A stretch of 64,000 nt of DNA from Montifringilla adamsi (lineage: Eukaryota > Chordata > Aves > Passeriformes > Passeridae): positions 3,289,912 to 3,353,911 of the forward strand of contig JAGGNK010008337.1 of assembly GCA_017590115.1 (NCBI GenBank), written 5' to 3'. A program made the position numbers and the translations under genes. The notes under the pieces were generated by a model. The model was not told the DNA's origin, ran no database searches, and worked only from the letters and a program-made list of their open reading frames with translations. Of this stretch, positions 1 through 13,255 are shown piece by piece (positions within the stretch are counted from its first letter, which is position 1; each line of letters opens with the position of its first letter).

Positions 1-1161
1 TGCAGACAAAATGTTCCAAAATAAAAAGGAGCAATGAGACTTTCCTTCATCCTGCCTTGAAACTGCGCTGCTTCACCTTCCTGTTCTGATTGCCTATAAT
101 TTCATGTTTCCAAGATTTATAAATGTGCTGCAAATGGAGGAAAACATTGCTACAAACACAGAGCTGTGTAGCACACTTCTAAACCTGGATCAGCCTTGCA
201 CTGATTCCCTTAATTCCACCTCCACACGTCATCAGTGGCCAAACTTCTCAAACGCTTCAGAGGAGAAATCACACAGTGGGCGATTACGGCTCTCAGGGAA
301 AGTCTCTTTTCAACTCTTACAAGTCATAGATTTTAACTAATTCTCCAAGGATGCTGCCAATACTGCTGCTCACACCTCTTTCTCGTCACTCCAGACCATT
401 TTCCAAAGCTCATTTGAAAGGCATCTTTTAAGTCTCCCAAACACACCCCTCTTTTCCCAGCTGTGTCCCACCCTCATTACCTGGGCAAACCTCACTGAAG
501 TCAGGGGGGTCCTCATTTTGCTGCACTTTAAGAGCAAATGAAAGAGAAGTTGAAGATTTGAAGCCCTGCATTTTTTTGCAGATGCTGTTTTAAGAGCCTA
601 AATGTCCTTATTATGATTCAGTGAGCTTTAAATTACTGTTAATTAAAAAAAAAATAAAATTGCCCATCTCGGGGCAATATACCATTCTTGAAATTAGGAG
701 AGGAAAATATACACATTCAGACAACATAACAAATCCACGTTTTTTAAACACCCCCTAATTCAACCAGCACCCTGCATCTTACACCTAATGTGACAGTTCT
801 GAAAACTACACTCTTTGACTGAGTAGCAGAATTAATTCCCACGTCAAACCAGCAGGACAGGACAGTGCATAAATCAAGCACTCTTGACTAAAACTACCTG
901 TATTTTTATACTATTAACATTTTTTAACTCTAACATTGCAGGATGAAATACCATTGTTCCAGGTAAACATTTCCTTAACATTAAATCTCTTATTTTTTAG
1001 TTATAAAAAATATATAGTTATAGTCTTATTATTTATTTACTGCAACATGTAAAAGATTTCCTGCACCAAAAATCTAATCCAGTTTTTATCAGTGTGGCTT
1101 CAAGCTACTGAAGTCACTACTAATAAACACAGTGAAAGAAAAGGCAGAATTTAATCTCACT
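1..1161. other. AT-rich non-coding DNA, no gene seen
   Basis: No coding signal is visible. The one longer frame here (78 codons, 104-340 plus) has no recognisable domain and no codon pattern that separates it from chance. The stretch contains short A/T runs (for example near 645-658) and TA-rich sequence around 1000-1035. I see no repeat family that I recognise. Confidence 0.6.
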
Positions 1162-1294
1162 TGCATTTTACTTTTCTAGCTTTCTATCTGGAAAGGAGGC
1201 TAAACCTGCATTTTACTTTTCTAGCTTTCTATCTGGAAAGGAGGCTAAACCTGCATTTTACTTTTCTAGCTTTCTATCTGGAAAGGAGGCTAAA
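1162..1294. repeat. 45-bp minisatellite, three copies
   Basis: Three head-to-tail copies of a 45-bp unit start at 1162, 1207 and 1252. Each opens with 'tgcattttacttttctagc' and closes with 'ggaaaggaggctaaa'. The first two copies are identical by eye, and the third matches for 43 bases before the array ends at 'taaatcatca'. The flanks are unrelated to the unit. The absence of substitutions points to recent origin by replication slippage or unequal exchange. A 45-bp unit could be in frame, but the copies contain stop codons and no gene surrounds them, so this is a non-coding minisatellite. Confidence 0.97.
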
Positions 1295-3879
1295 TCATCA
1301 CCTCTCTCCCTTCTAAAAAGCTCCACACAGCTGTTGGCTTATTTCCCTCCACCACAGCTCAGTATTAAAGTGAAGCTTAAAGGTAGGGGTTTTTTTCTAT
1401 CTTTTATCATCAGGGTTTAATAAGCATGAAAGTTCAGAAGGCAAGAAGAAGGAGATATTTAATTGTTTTCATCCCAGAGGATATTCTGGTATAAGGCAGT
1501 TGCCGATTCCTGCAGATAATACCATAACTGTACATCTTCATATACACATTTCAATCCTTCCCTGCTTTCCAGCCTAATTAAGAGGCAGGTTGTGTAACTT
1601 TTGAAATAAAACATATTGACTTTTGTTTTCCCCATCCCTGTTTTGACATGGAGTGATTTGCCAATGCAGAAAGTCCAAGCGCAACAGGCACACGTATCAC
1701 AAACTTCCCCATAATGGGCATGCACTCACCCATTGGATCAACATCTTTCCATTTATTAGCATGACAAAGGACACAATTATTTTGGATATGCCTGAATGCA
1801 ATTTTCATTAACTTTGCAATGATTTATTAACAAAAGTGTCAGGAATGTAATAAAAGCAGCAGGACTCCTCAAAATGCCAAAAAATAAAAATTGGAAAAAA
1901 AAAAGAATACAGCAGAATTTCCAAACATGCCTTGCAGCATCAGGTCAATAAGGTTGCTTGATTCTATCAAAAGCATCACCATGGTGAGTGAACTCTGCAA
2001 TTAACAAAGAGTAAGCACAAAAAATGCTAATATCTCATTTGAATGTAATTATGCACAGATTACTGTTCACTGGAACAAGAAAAGGGATTTTAATTGTCAC
2101 CCAAAGTTACATGCAAGCCCAGGATTCAAGTTAACTTTTTTTGTTCAACAGAGTTTATGCAACACTAAAACTGGAGAGTTCACAAATTCTTGTTTTCAGT
2201 GACTTTGAGAAAGGACTGCGCTGACTTTGTATCAAGCGTGCAACTTCCTGAGTCCTTTTGTAACATCCCTCCATGTATGTTGGCAAGGTTAGTTTGTAAT
2301 AAGTTTCCCCATCGTTTGCATTTTAATACTATTTGATCTCATTTACATGTTTAAATTTGTTCCTGTAATAAAATTCATTAGTATGTTTATCATAACCACA
2401 TAATGAATATAGCCCTTATGTAAAATAAAAAATTGAAAGTACATTAGAGACATTACAAGCTGTTTGAAATTACTGTGCTTTGCATATTATACCTTATTAA
2501 TTAAATTATAAATTATTTATTTATGTATGTCTTTAATCAGGGGCAAGCACTAGAACAATATTATATTAGTATAAAAAACACAATACAACTCCAAGCTAAT
2601 TCACACATGGACCACTTTTCCATCCACAGGATTCCTTTTGCCACAGGAAGGCAAATGCCATTCCCTGCTGTGCATCAGGGGACACAAACCAGCTACTTAA
2701 AGGGCAGTGAGGGGAAAATGTTTCTTGTGCAAGAGAAAACTTAACAAGTTAAGATAATATCTCCTTTGCATTTCCTCCTTCGGAGCATAATTAAATCAGA
2801 TATGCAGATGGAACTGGAGAATAAGTCATTATTCAGCCTAATGCCGCATTCACATTATATAGAGTCACTGATTTTAAAAAATTAATAAATGGGAAAAAAA
2901 GTCTTTCAGTGTTTGAAGTGGTTTCTAAAGTTCAGCAGACAAAATTTAGCATTTTATAATCATGGAGAATGTTAGGAAAATATCACAAGAGTGCCAAGAC
3001 AGTTGTTTGAATTCATACTCCTTTTAACTAAGCTGTTAGAAAGAAAAATTAATCAACTGATGTGCAACATTATTACTTTAAGAAAAAATAGAGTTTATAA
3101 AAAAGAATTAATATTTGGAAGAAAACTATTATGTATTAAAAACAAAACCCAAAAGATTACAGAAAAATAAGACTTGTATGTTTAAAAGTCAGTGGAACCT
3201 GTAGAAAATACCAAGGTATGAAAAAAGTGAAAGAAATTAAAACAAGATGCCAAGAATAAAATGACAAAATGCATAACTGAGATGGAAGATGGGTACAAAA
3301 CTTGCTCTTATTTGGTATCGAGGACTGGTGTTCAGTTTTGTTTTCAATCCCATTGGGAATTCTGAGCAGCTCATGTTGTGTCCTGTGGAAAGGGCTGAAG
3401 GATGTGCACCTTTGCCATGGGCTCTCTTTGAGTCAGTCTGAATCCTAAAGAGTAGCTGGTACCAGGAGTAAAAAGATTTAGAAGTGTGCGTATGCACAAC
3501 ACTCCCACTGACAAGGGAGATCAGAGCAGCTGCAAACGCTGAAATTTTGAAGAAATGGTGATATTATGAACAAAAAGCTGAAGAGTGATCTTTGTTCTGT
3601 CGCTGCGAGAAGTGATGCTTCAGAAAAAGGTGACATTCAGAAAAAAAGCCCCCCAAAGTTACTTTCCTCCACCAACAATAAGAGGAATATTGCTCTTGTG
3701 GTTGATACCTCATGTTTCCACACTAAAAAAATGCCCTGACAAGGTTCCAAGTGGCCTCAGGAAAAGCATGGATCCTTTTCTGTACATTCAGAGTTCCCTC
3801 AGGAGACACTTTTCTGCACAGATCACTATCTCAAACCATACTCTGCATCTCCAACATCTCTTCAGGAAATAGGCTTTAA
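1295..3879. other. AT-rich non-coding DNA, no gene seen
   Basis: This is unique-looking AT-rich sequence. Short frames of 62-95 codons occur on both strands and overlap each other (for example 1459-1725 and 1578-1808, both minus). None shows a recognisable domain, a signal peptide or splice-flanked conservation. Poly-A stretches occur around 1896-1905. The block 2480-2530 is a run of TTAATTA/TTATTTA-type sequence. No transposable element was recognised. Confidence 0.6.
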
Positions 3880-4055
3880 TGAATCACAGAGGGTTGGAAA
3901 AGACCTTTAAGATCAAGCCCAGCTGTTAACCCTGCACTACCAATGCCACCACTAACCCACATCCCTGAGCTCCACCTCTCTGAGCTTTTAAATCCTTCAG
4001 AGATGGGGACTCCACCTGACTGCCCTGGGCAGTGTATCCAGGACACCAAATCACC
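3880..4055 (-). mobile_element. CR1 LINE 3' fragment (minus strand)
   Basis: The block begins with 'gaatcacagagggttggaaa' followed by 'agacctttaagatcaagccc', which is the reverse complement of the conserved CR1 3' terminus. It continues with 'ccctgcactaccaatgccac' and 'gggactccacctgactgccc', again in CR1 3' UTR order. CR1 elements are the main LINEs of birds and are usually 5' truncated, as here. The 3' end of the element lies at the left edge. Divergence from the usual consensus is clear, so this is an old, dead copy. The 5' (right) border near 4055 is approximate. Confidence 0.85.
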
Positions 4056-4058
4056 ACA

Positions 4059-4093
4059 TGCCCCAAAAACCAAACCAAAACCAAAACCTCAAA
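4059..4093. repeat. A/C-rich simple tract (ACCAAA-like)
   Basis: A short imperfect tract built of 'accaaa'/'ccaaaa' units lies between the two oppositely oriented CR1 fragments. Similar A/C-rich tracts occur elsewhere in the window (near 5845-5865, 24728-24765, 39628-39672 and 43566-43586). It is low-complexity DNA with no coding content. Confidence 0.75.
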
Positions 4094-4189
4094 ACACTGG
4101 GGTTGCCTGGAGCGAGGATGCGGTCATATCACCATTCCCCACAGAGAAGAAACACGCCCAGATCCCTGGTAAGCACAAAGGAGCTGGGG

Positions 4190-4302
4190 AAATGAATTCC
4201 CATTTGAGGGGCCTGGAAGCACTGCACTTGGCACTGCTAATGGTTGGACTCGGTCTCCAAGGTCCTTTCCAACCCAAATGATCCTATCAGTCTATTATTT
4301 GA
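4190..4302 (+). mobile_element. CR1 LINE 3' terminus (plus strand)
   Basis: The sequence 'gcactgctaatggttggact' followed by 'cggtctccaaggtcctttcc' and 'aacccaaatgatcctat' is the CR1 3' end in sense orientation. In the family this terminates in short ATTCTATG-type repeats; here the end is degenerate ('gatcctatcagtctatta'). Only about the last 110 bases survive. It faces away from the minus-strand CR1 at 3880, so the two fragments lie head to head with about 130 bp between them. The 5' border is approximate. Confidence 0.85.
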
Positions 4303-7300
4303 GCAAAGGATAATTGCCATGGATTTGGATGTCCATGAGCTGCTCTTGGACAGCACCAGGATTTGGCTGATCAGCCGGTGCAATCTTCAGTGCCTAAGGC
4401 ATGGCCAGTTGCAAGATTCCAGCTCTTCCACCAAGTCCAGAACATTTTGAGGCTACCAATTATTCCAGAGGACACAGGGAGAAAAGAGCTAAATTAGTGG
4501 GCTGCTGGCTGAGCATCCTGCTGCCTCCCTTTCATGGCTCTCCTTATCTCCATGCCCGTTCCCTCTCCCCTTTTTTCCACACGTAGGCCCGCAGAGCTTG
4601 TCACAGATTTCTGGTGGGAATAGGGAAAACTCTCTAAGTGCTGAGAAGAAGGAGATATTCAAGATCCTGCTTTACATCACTGCAACAGAAGTGTAAAATT
4701 TACAGTACAGCTACTTCTGTGGCTGGACTGTGGCATGGAGCCCCAGGAAATGACTGGAAACCAGTGCTGAGCTGGGCACAGGCTTTTCCACCCCTCTAGG
4801 AGAGACTGGTAACTCAGGTACTGAGAAGGCAGAGAGGAAGCCTTCCACGTGTCCATGTGAAGGGCAGAAGGGACACCTCAGCTGCACTTCTGCCCAAGAG
4901 GCTTCATTAAACACCAGCCTCCATGGATTAAGAGAGTGGTGAATTCAAGGATTTGGAGCTATCAGAATAAATGAATTTATCACCTCCTCTCAGCATTACT
5001 GGGAATTCAGAGTTCAACAGAAGGTCTATGCAAGAATGCAAGGCACTTCAAACACTTGCTGAAAGTTGCTGAAAATCTTAAATTGATTAAAATGTTCATT
5101 GGTTTGGGGGTTTTGGGGTAGTTCCTTTTGAAAAAGGAAGTGGGGAAAATATTCTGAAGATTATATCATTATAGATCAGGCAACTGGTGCAGTGTTTTGG
5201 AAAAGTTATCATTTTAAAAGACAATTCGAACAAAAACTATAAAGATGTTAGAACTTGGATGGACAACACCAGCAGCTTTTTGCAAGCAACTGGCAGGGTG
5301 CTGGTGCCCACTTCAAGCTTGACACTCCAATTTAATTCTGACTTTTGCAAGGACATTGAACAAGAGATTTTCTTTTCTTACCACTGAGAATTGGCTTCAT
5401 TTCACAAAGTTACAGCAGTGTTCTCATTGTCTTTATCTGATACAGGATTCCCCTAAACAAGCCAGTTCAACTCTCTGACCTGCTTTCCTCCCCCTCCTGC
5501 TCCATCAGACATTATAAAATTAATTTTAAAATATGATTCCTCTAGACTTGAGATAAGAGCTTATTAATACCTTAAGCTATGTCAGGATTAAAAAGGAAAA
5601 AGATAGATAAGCATTGATAAAATTGCTCTATTTCAATCAGGAAAAACATGGTTCAAGTAAGAAAATCTACTCATTAATTATCCTGGAGATGGTGGAGAAG
5701 GGAGGATACATCTGGAAAAAATTATTTGCATTGTTAAAAAAGAATACAAATATATAATGGACCAAATTTACAACTTTTACTGGAAAATGACTGTAAAAAA
5801 AAAAAGTCAAGTGTTTTAGGTATTAAAGTGAAAGAAAAAAAGAAACCACAACAAAACCCAAAACATTTGTTCTAATTACCTTAATTTAGTCAGCAAACAG
5901 CCTATTCCAGACTATCCTTACCTAAGTATTCTATCAAGAGAAAGGACAGCACAATTTTCTTGCAATATGTGTGTGTAAAACATACAGATTTTTTTTCTTC
6001 AAAGAAGAAACCAAAGTCACAGCCAAAGTAAAAGAGTGATTTTTCTTCTCAACCAATTTAAATTCCTTAACAAACAATTTAAATGCAATAGGTATTTTCT
6101 GAAAATTTCCATCATGGAAGACATAGGGAAAAGAAATCTGAAATACTGAGTTATTCTAAATCCTGCTTCTCTTCTAACATTAAACATGATCTTTATAAAA
6201 AAAATATCCCTGTGATGGCACAGGTAATATTCACATACATCTCCCATCATCCTCAAACATTTTTATTTTGGGAAGCTCAGAGCACTGTTTTCACAAGGCC
6301 TTACTGGTGTAGCCTACAGACAGCAATTCCCAGAGTATTGCAGAGGTGTTGTAGTGCTCTTGGCTGCTGCAGATGACACAGGGAGATACAGAAGATGAAG
6401 AACTACACAGGGATTCAGGGCTTGCCCCTCTGCTACACCTGTTTCAGGTGTGCATTTCTGTGCTAACAGGAACCACTGACTTCCCAAAGAGAGTGCTCAT
6501 GCTGTCAAATTAAAAATCCAGGATATTTGGATGTTTTGTCCAGTAGAAACATTAAGGGAATCATTACTCAATTTCCTGAGATTAAATTCTCAACAGTAAA
6601 ACTGCATTATAAGCTTCTTTAAAGTGAATTACTGTTCCCTTTAGCTGTAATTGGCATCCTGGTTTTGTAGGGTTTGCTTGTTCTCTGAGAGCTTAGAAGA
6701 TTTCAGCTCATGGGATGAATGTTTAGGGAAGTTATAAGTGTGATGGCAAACAGGGAGTTTTGACAAAAACATTCCTCACTTGCAACCATCGCAGGAGGCA
6801 GTTTTGTCTGCTGTAATAAATCCTTTACTGCTCTGAGTAATAAGAATCTATTCAACTGTCCTGAAAGTATTAATTTCAGTGCCATGATCACAAGATTGTT
6901 ATTACCTTAATAAAATTCATTTGGTTCACAAGTTAAAATATCTGTGGTTTGAATATTGGAATAATCCAATTTGATTTGGGTAACAATGTGAAAACTGTTT
7001 ACATAACAATCACAAACCATTTTCTAATGGGCTTAAATTAGGTGTTTGTAAAGGACATTGACAGAGAATGTATTTAATTTTCCTGGGAGCAAACAGAAGA
7101 TCCTTAAAGAAGGAATGTCTAAGCTAAAGCAGATTTAGATATTTCAACTTGTCTTTGAATTGTTGGTCCAAAACAAAGGCATTATCCAGTTCCCCTCTAC
7201 TTTTGGTGACATGGATTAAATAAGAACAAGGAATAAAGCCCAACTTTCTCTATCACCTTTGAAAATAAAGAGCAACAAACATGTCTTAGACAACAAGGAT

Positions 7301-7915
7301 CATTAGGGTGTATTTAAGCATTTACATGTGGAAAGTGCTACCCAGGTAATTAAAGATAAGCAGCTGCATCCCACCCTGTGGCTGGTTAGTTGGATAAGCC
7401 CCTTGTACAAAGGTTGAACAGTTACAGATATTAAGGAGCCCACATTTATTAAGAAGCATCTTTTCCATGATAGAAGAGAGGGGGCCTGAATGTCAGCAGA
7501 GGCATCTCATATTATTCTGCACAAACTGCTCTCCAGGGCCAGGAGACTCCACACTAAACTGTGGACAGAGCACTCTGCAGGATCAAAAGGAATATTACTT
7601 TCTGATCTTAGAGACCTTGTGCTTGGCTCAGTCTGTAGCAACACATGTTCTGAACATACTGAGCACACTGTCAACGCTTGGAAAATTAGTAATAATTGTG
7701 GAAATCTTTGCAGGACTTTTTCCTGTGCCACAGAAGCGAGTTTCTGCAATCTGCTCCTCCTAAATTCCTTAAAGAATAGTTCTTGTGCTTCTGGCAGGCG
7801 ACCAGTTGGACCCTGATTTTGGCAAAGCATTGGGTCTTGAGTGTTATACATACACACAGCTTGTGAGGATGCATTTCCTGATGAAGTTCCTCTTCTCTCA
7901 AATGTCTGAGGGCAG
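4303..7915. other. Unique non-coding DNA, no gene seen
   Basis: No exon, RNA gene or recognised repeat. There is a slightly GC-richer patch at about 4490-4620 and another around 4720-4920. Overlapping frames at 7467-7857 (98 and 108 codons plus, 116 codons minus) fall in a locally stop-poor patch and show no domain. A/C-rich simple sequence occurs near 5845-5865. The rest is ordinary AT-rich sequence. Confidence 0.55.
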
Positions 7916-7917
7916 CA

Positions 7918-7985
7918 GCTAACCTTGGTTTAACTCCACTGATTTCAAGGAAATTGAACTGAAAGGATGAATTTGGAGCAGAGTC
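7918..7985. repeat. Relic of ancient amniote repeat (palindromic core type)
   Basis: The stretch around 'taactccactgatttcaagg' resembles a class of old amniote repeats recognisable by a 'ctccattgacttcaatggag'-like core, flanked by sequence ending in a 'ggatcaggccc'/'gatctggccc' tail. Similar cores occur at seven other places in this window. I do not name a family. The match is by memory of pattern only and the copy is badly decayed. Confidence 0.35.
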
Positions 7986-10900
7986 AGAGCTGAGTGCCAT
8001 GGAAGCACCGGGCAATTTATAAGGAACGAGCTCTCCTCACATTCCTAGTACCTTCCGCTGTGAGCAGAGGCCAAGTGCTGGGAATGCTTAGACTTATTAG
8101 TGGAATCAAGATGATCAGGAAATGAACTGAATTCAAATCATAATATTCAGATAAATAAAAAGAGTTTACCTATCAGAAGCTTTAAACTTAATCATCCTCG
8201 TTTTACACTCCAATAAAATAATCTGTGGCTGGCTTTGTTTTCAAAAGTTTTTAAAACCCAGAGGTGAATTTGCAATAATCACAGAGGCAGGCCCTTACTT
8301 TAAAAGATGACACACCAATGCAAAGTAATAATGCAACACCCGATTCAATAATTGTCTGCATTTAGATAAAATATGGTTCTGTATTTCATCATTAGGTATT
8401 TCTGAGCCTAGTGACAAGAGAGAGATAAAGAGCCTCAAGACTCTTCACGATCATAACCAGAAATAAAATTCTCGGGAAAAAAATACAATAAGATGTTCAG
8501 TGAAATGAAAATACAGGTCTTTCAGAACAAGTATCTGTGTGTGGGTTTTAAGAACCAGCATTTATACAATTACGTGGGGTTTGTATACACATATAGATTG
8601 TTTACATAAGTCTTTAACACGTTTGCATGCCATGTGTATTTAATACACACATTTATGGATTTCTACGCAGCTGTATGCATTTTTTCCCTGTTGTAAGTTA
8701 TGGGTTAATGATGTGGTTGCCTTGAAAAGAGTGAGTTTTTAATTGAACACCAAAGTTAGTGGCTACTCTTAGGCTTGGTTTGTTTTCATCTTCACTGCAC
8801 AATGGTTTTGAGAAGCCAACAGAAGCTACTGTAATATTTTCTCTTGCAAAGTCTGTTTGCTAATCAGTAGTGGATCTAATCAAGGATCTAATAAGTGCAT
8901 AATGGTACATTTGCTTCCCAGGAGAAACCACTGTTTCTCATCATACCAGAAAGTACCCCCTCTCAAGGTGCAACCAGGATCCGTGGACTCACTGCAACAG
9001 TCTAATAATTTAATTGCAAGCCCTTAGGCAGGGATAACTTAAATTACAATTAGGAGCTCTAGCACTGCTGCTAACATCTGTGTGATGAACACTGCACTGA
9101 TTAAAGGCTTTTAAAAGAGAACTCAGCACTTCACACTCCAGAACAAGTCAGTGCAGTAACTTTGAAGTCCCCTATCGGACTATTTTAATACTTGTGATGC
9201 ACTCTGCCTAGTCCTTCCTGTGGGGATTCAAAGGCTCCAGGCTCAGTGTGGTGTCTGCCCTTTGAAGGCCCACGGGGCTGGGCTCACATTAGAAATACCT
9301 TTTTTGCAGGGGTAACACACACAACACAAGTCATTCCACAGCACCGGAAGAAATGCACTGGACACAAACACTGCCTTGCCACCACCTCCAAAAATGCAGG
9401 GAGCTTTGGGAGAATGCAGGGTTCACAGAGCAGAGGGAATACAAGGCCTGTCCCCATCCTCTGCACCCAATCCCAATGGGATTCTTCAGTGTGCACCCCA
9501 TGTACAGCACTAAGGACAGAAAGGCACTTGCAGGAGCAGCCTGAGCCTTCCAGGGGAACTCACTCACTCCAGTTTTACACTCACATCCATGCAATGGCTC
9601 TACATGGGGCAGTTTTTGCACAACCCAGTGATTTTCCTGTTGGCCTATAGGATTGCAGCATGCAAAGTTGTCAGTCACAGGAATAATGGCATACAGGGAG
9701 CATGGGAGTATGCCCAGGCTGACCTACGCAGGTGTTCAAGTATCCATGAACGTTGTGACTGTGCAATCACCTCACCAGCATCACACCAGTGACCACAGTG
9801 GTCAAAGTCTGTTATTTTAGAGCAAAAAGACCGCAAAGACCCAATTTCCAGACTATTACACAGGTATAAAACTCCAAAAGCAATGGAGGCCCCAGCACCA
9901 AGAGGACCATGAATTTATTCCAATCCTGCCCCCAAAGCCGTGGTGTCCCAGCACAGTGTCCCATCGCAAAAGCAGTGACTTCTAATGGATGGTAGTATCA
10001 CGAGTTACTCATTCTTCATGGCCTGTTTTTAGGAAGCTCAGTTTTCCTATTTGATTCCACCTTGGGAAGCCCTCTCTACTGTAGAGGGCAGCAGGCCCAG
10101 GTATTGCACGCATGAAGCAAAAGAACTGTAATACAGAAGTTTGATTTTGTGAAACATACTGCAGAACTCAGTAATGTGTAAGGGTGACAGCTACACTGAG
10201 CCTGAAGTATGTGAATAAAACAGTTTCCCTTTTCTGACAGGAAATTCCACTGTTTGAGACAACAAAGCAGAAAGAGCAGCAGCCCTTAAGATACAGCCCG
10301 CACAAAATAAACTTTTTTTTTTTTTTAAAGAAGAAGAATCTTGGCATATGGTAACAAAAACTATATAATTCTCTTGATCTTTAATCTCTATGCCAATGTC
10401 TGTTTTACAGATTATGGCCTCAGCTACTGACAAATCTGCTTAGTGAGTTTTTGGCTGACAAATCTGGCAACACAAATGCTGTCTGAAATACATTCAAAAG
10501 GCTAAACATTTTCATAATAGCTACTTTACACAGCTTAGTAGGTTTCCCTTTAGGACACCAATTTGATTTTTTTAAAGTGACAGTGTTAATTTTTATGATT
10601 ACACACAGAACTGAGATTTTTATTTAATACAGTGGGTCTTCTAAAGCTTTTCAAGGGGATCAACCACTTTGCCAACAGACGGGTGTTACAGCAGGGGTGA
10701 TTATAGTAATTTTTCATGTAATTGGGAGTCACCATTTGGTTGCTATCTTTCACATGCTTGTTGCCTCATCATATAATCCTTCATAATGGGGGTTTGTTGT
10801 GCGTCACAAGAATGTGCCAAGCAGCCAGGAAATAATAAACAGAGGAACCCCCTGGCTCATGGGTAGCACGAGCATTTTAACATCTGCCCAGCTTCTTTCA

Positions 10901-13255
10901 ATTGCAATAAATTTCAGCTGATAACAGTGACCCAATATGAAGGCATTTTGTTGTTGTTGTTTTTAGGACAAAATCTTGAACATCACACTTCATTATCTCA
11001 GCTACAGTGGCACAATCTGTGAGGACACAACTTGCTGACAAATGGCATTGCCTAATGTGAAAGATCGTCATTCACCAGGAATTAGGAGAGACATCAAGTT
11101 CTTGCCCCGAGAAGTCTGGGCCCTCTGTGAACTGCCAGAGTTGTCCTATGCAATTATCTGTTGCAGTTGCTTGCATGAAATTATAAATCATTTCACTGGA
11201 AATTCTGAAGCCATGCCACCTCTGGTTGTGATCTCACCAGGTCTCCTCCAGCAAAGAAAGAATAAACAGGGTCAGTTGACTACAGCAGGGGCTCTCACCA
11301 CATTCAGGCTGACACCACAAAACACAGGAGCACCTGCCTGACATCAAACCCGAGAACTGTACCCTCACGGTTACTGGATCAGTTACCAAGATAATATCAA
11401 GGAATTCTGTAAAGTTTTGGCTTTATTTGTAAAGAAACAAAGTTCCATCTTTCAGTTTTCTTAAATAAATAACAAAAAGAAAAGCCACCCAAAAAACGCC
11501 CCAACTTACCATTAAAATAAATCCCCTTTAATATGTTACTACCCAGAAGAGTACCATTTACCACACTGAATTCTTCCTCTGACTTTTAGATTTATGCTTT
11601 TCTATGTTGCCTCCTCAGCTTCCATAGGCAAAGAGCTGGACAACCCCCCCAGCTGATAGATGGAAGCCCTTTGGAGCTCCCTGTCCTGGAGGCAGCAGAG
11701 CAGCCCATCACCCAGTGCATTTCCACTTGCCTGGAGCCAGGAATTTCACTTCCTGGATCATTAAGATGAGAGGGCCATTTTCACAGCTATGCTTCAGTGA
11801 AGTCTCCTCATATTCCATCTACCTCTTGTTGACTAAGAAAATGCATACAGATTCCCATTCCAGTTCTCTCAAAGCTCTCTGAAATGGGCCCAAGCAAACT
11901 GTACTTAAAGGTGTAGAATAAAGTCCCTGGCTGAGGAATAAAGACCTCAGGTGACTGCCCTGTTGGCATTCCTGTCTTCTCCAACCAGCTCAAGAGCAGA
12001 CAGCATGTTTTGGCAAGCCTAAGTAGCCTCTTTCTTCAGTACTTGTAAACTAATTCCATAACAAAATGCAGCCCATGGTTGGCCTCTTTCATCCTTCATA
12101 GAGACACATAATACAGCACCAATGTATGTATGGTTTTAATTACACTAAACAGAAAACTAAATAACAACCAAAAATACAAAAGGCACATTTTACTCCAATA
12201 AACTGGCTACTGCTCAAGCAGCAAAAACTCTTTTATATTCATATAAAACACTTTCAATTCCAGAATGATCCTATAAAAATTAAGACGTTTAAGTTTTATT
12301 GAACTTGGTAAGTTCAAACATTAACATCCTAAACTTGACAACGTTTATCTGATTTTTATTTCCACTACTACAACAGTTTCAATATTTAGTACGCCAGGAA
12401 GTTCTTGTCCTGTAACAGAAATTGTAGATCCTGGCAGCAAAAAAGCATTTGTACTTTCTTCACCAGAGCTTGGGAAGGTAGTCTGGGACACCAGGACAAA
12501 CATATTATCTTGATGTTCCTGCTAACTGATGGGTTGTTATTAACTGTTGAACTGCTTAATTAGGTCTTCTAGTTAACAGGCTGTTATGATTAGAGGGGAC
12601 AATGCCTGTGCATGGTTGAGCTATTGTTTCAACCCATTTGCAAATTCAGAAGAAGCATCACTCAATTCATGCTCGGGAGGATCTCTCAGCAAGCTGAGAG
12701 CAGAGCTGCTTTCTCTTCTTCAGAACAAAACTCTCACTTCAGGCAAGGACTAGGTGCATTCCCCAAATCAAATACATCCCCCAAAGAATAACAGATCACC
12801 CTGTTTTGGCACCTGGGCAGAGCAGACATCACTGACCAGGGCTGACTGTACAGATTCAGTAGAGTCATTTCACTGCGCTTGGGCTCCTCAGCTTTGTTTC
12901 CATTTTCTCTGAGTTAACACTCACTTGGTCCACCTGATTTTAAATTACACTCTCCCTTTTCATCTCAATGGCACAGCACAGTCCTCTTTCTGCTATTTTA
13001 GACTCTTTCATACTCTTTTTAGAATTCCCCTATACAGAAGCTCCTTTCTGCACTTTTCCTATTTACCTTTTCTAGTCACCAGCTGGTGGTTTCATCTCTC
13101 TAGAAACCACTCAGCTTCACAGTTTAGTCCCACGTTCATTCCATTTCTCCTGGTCAGCTGTCATGCCTTCCAGGCCCATTTTGTCATTCTCCTCTTAAAA
13201 GATATGAAACCTTGACACAACCCCTACTCAATTGTTTAGCAAATCAACCCCCTCC
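7986..13255. other. Unique non-coding DNA with one GC-richer patch
   Basis: No gene seen. At 9230-9560 a GC-richer patch gives overlapping frames on both strands (134 codons plus at 9246-9650; 115 codons minus at 9331-9678), which is what low stop density produces. A run of 14 T lies at 10313-10326. The stretch 10715-10960 has a balanced, non-repetitive composition and could be a conserved non-coding element, but conservation cannot be judged from one sequence. There is a hint of a (TTG)n run near 10950. Confidence 0.55.

Noticed and set aside
1162..1294. CRISPR-like appearance of regular repeats
   Set aside because: The units are directly abutting with no unique spacers, and the DNA is vertebrate. 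It is a minisatellite.
9246..9678. Overlapping 134- and 115-codon frames on opposite strands
   Set aside because: Simultaneous openness on both strands is explained by a GC-richer, stop-poor patch. No domain is visible.
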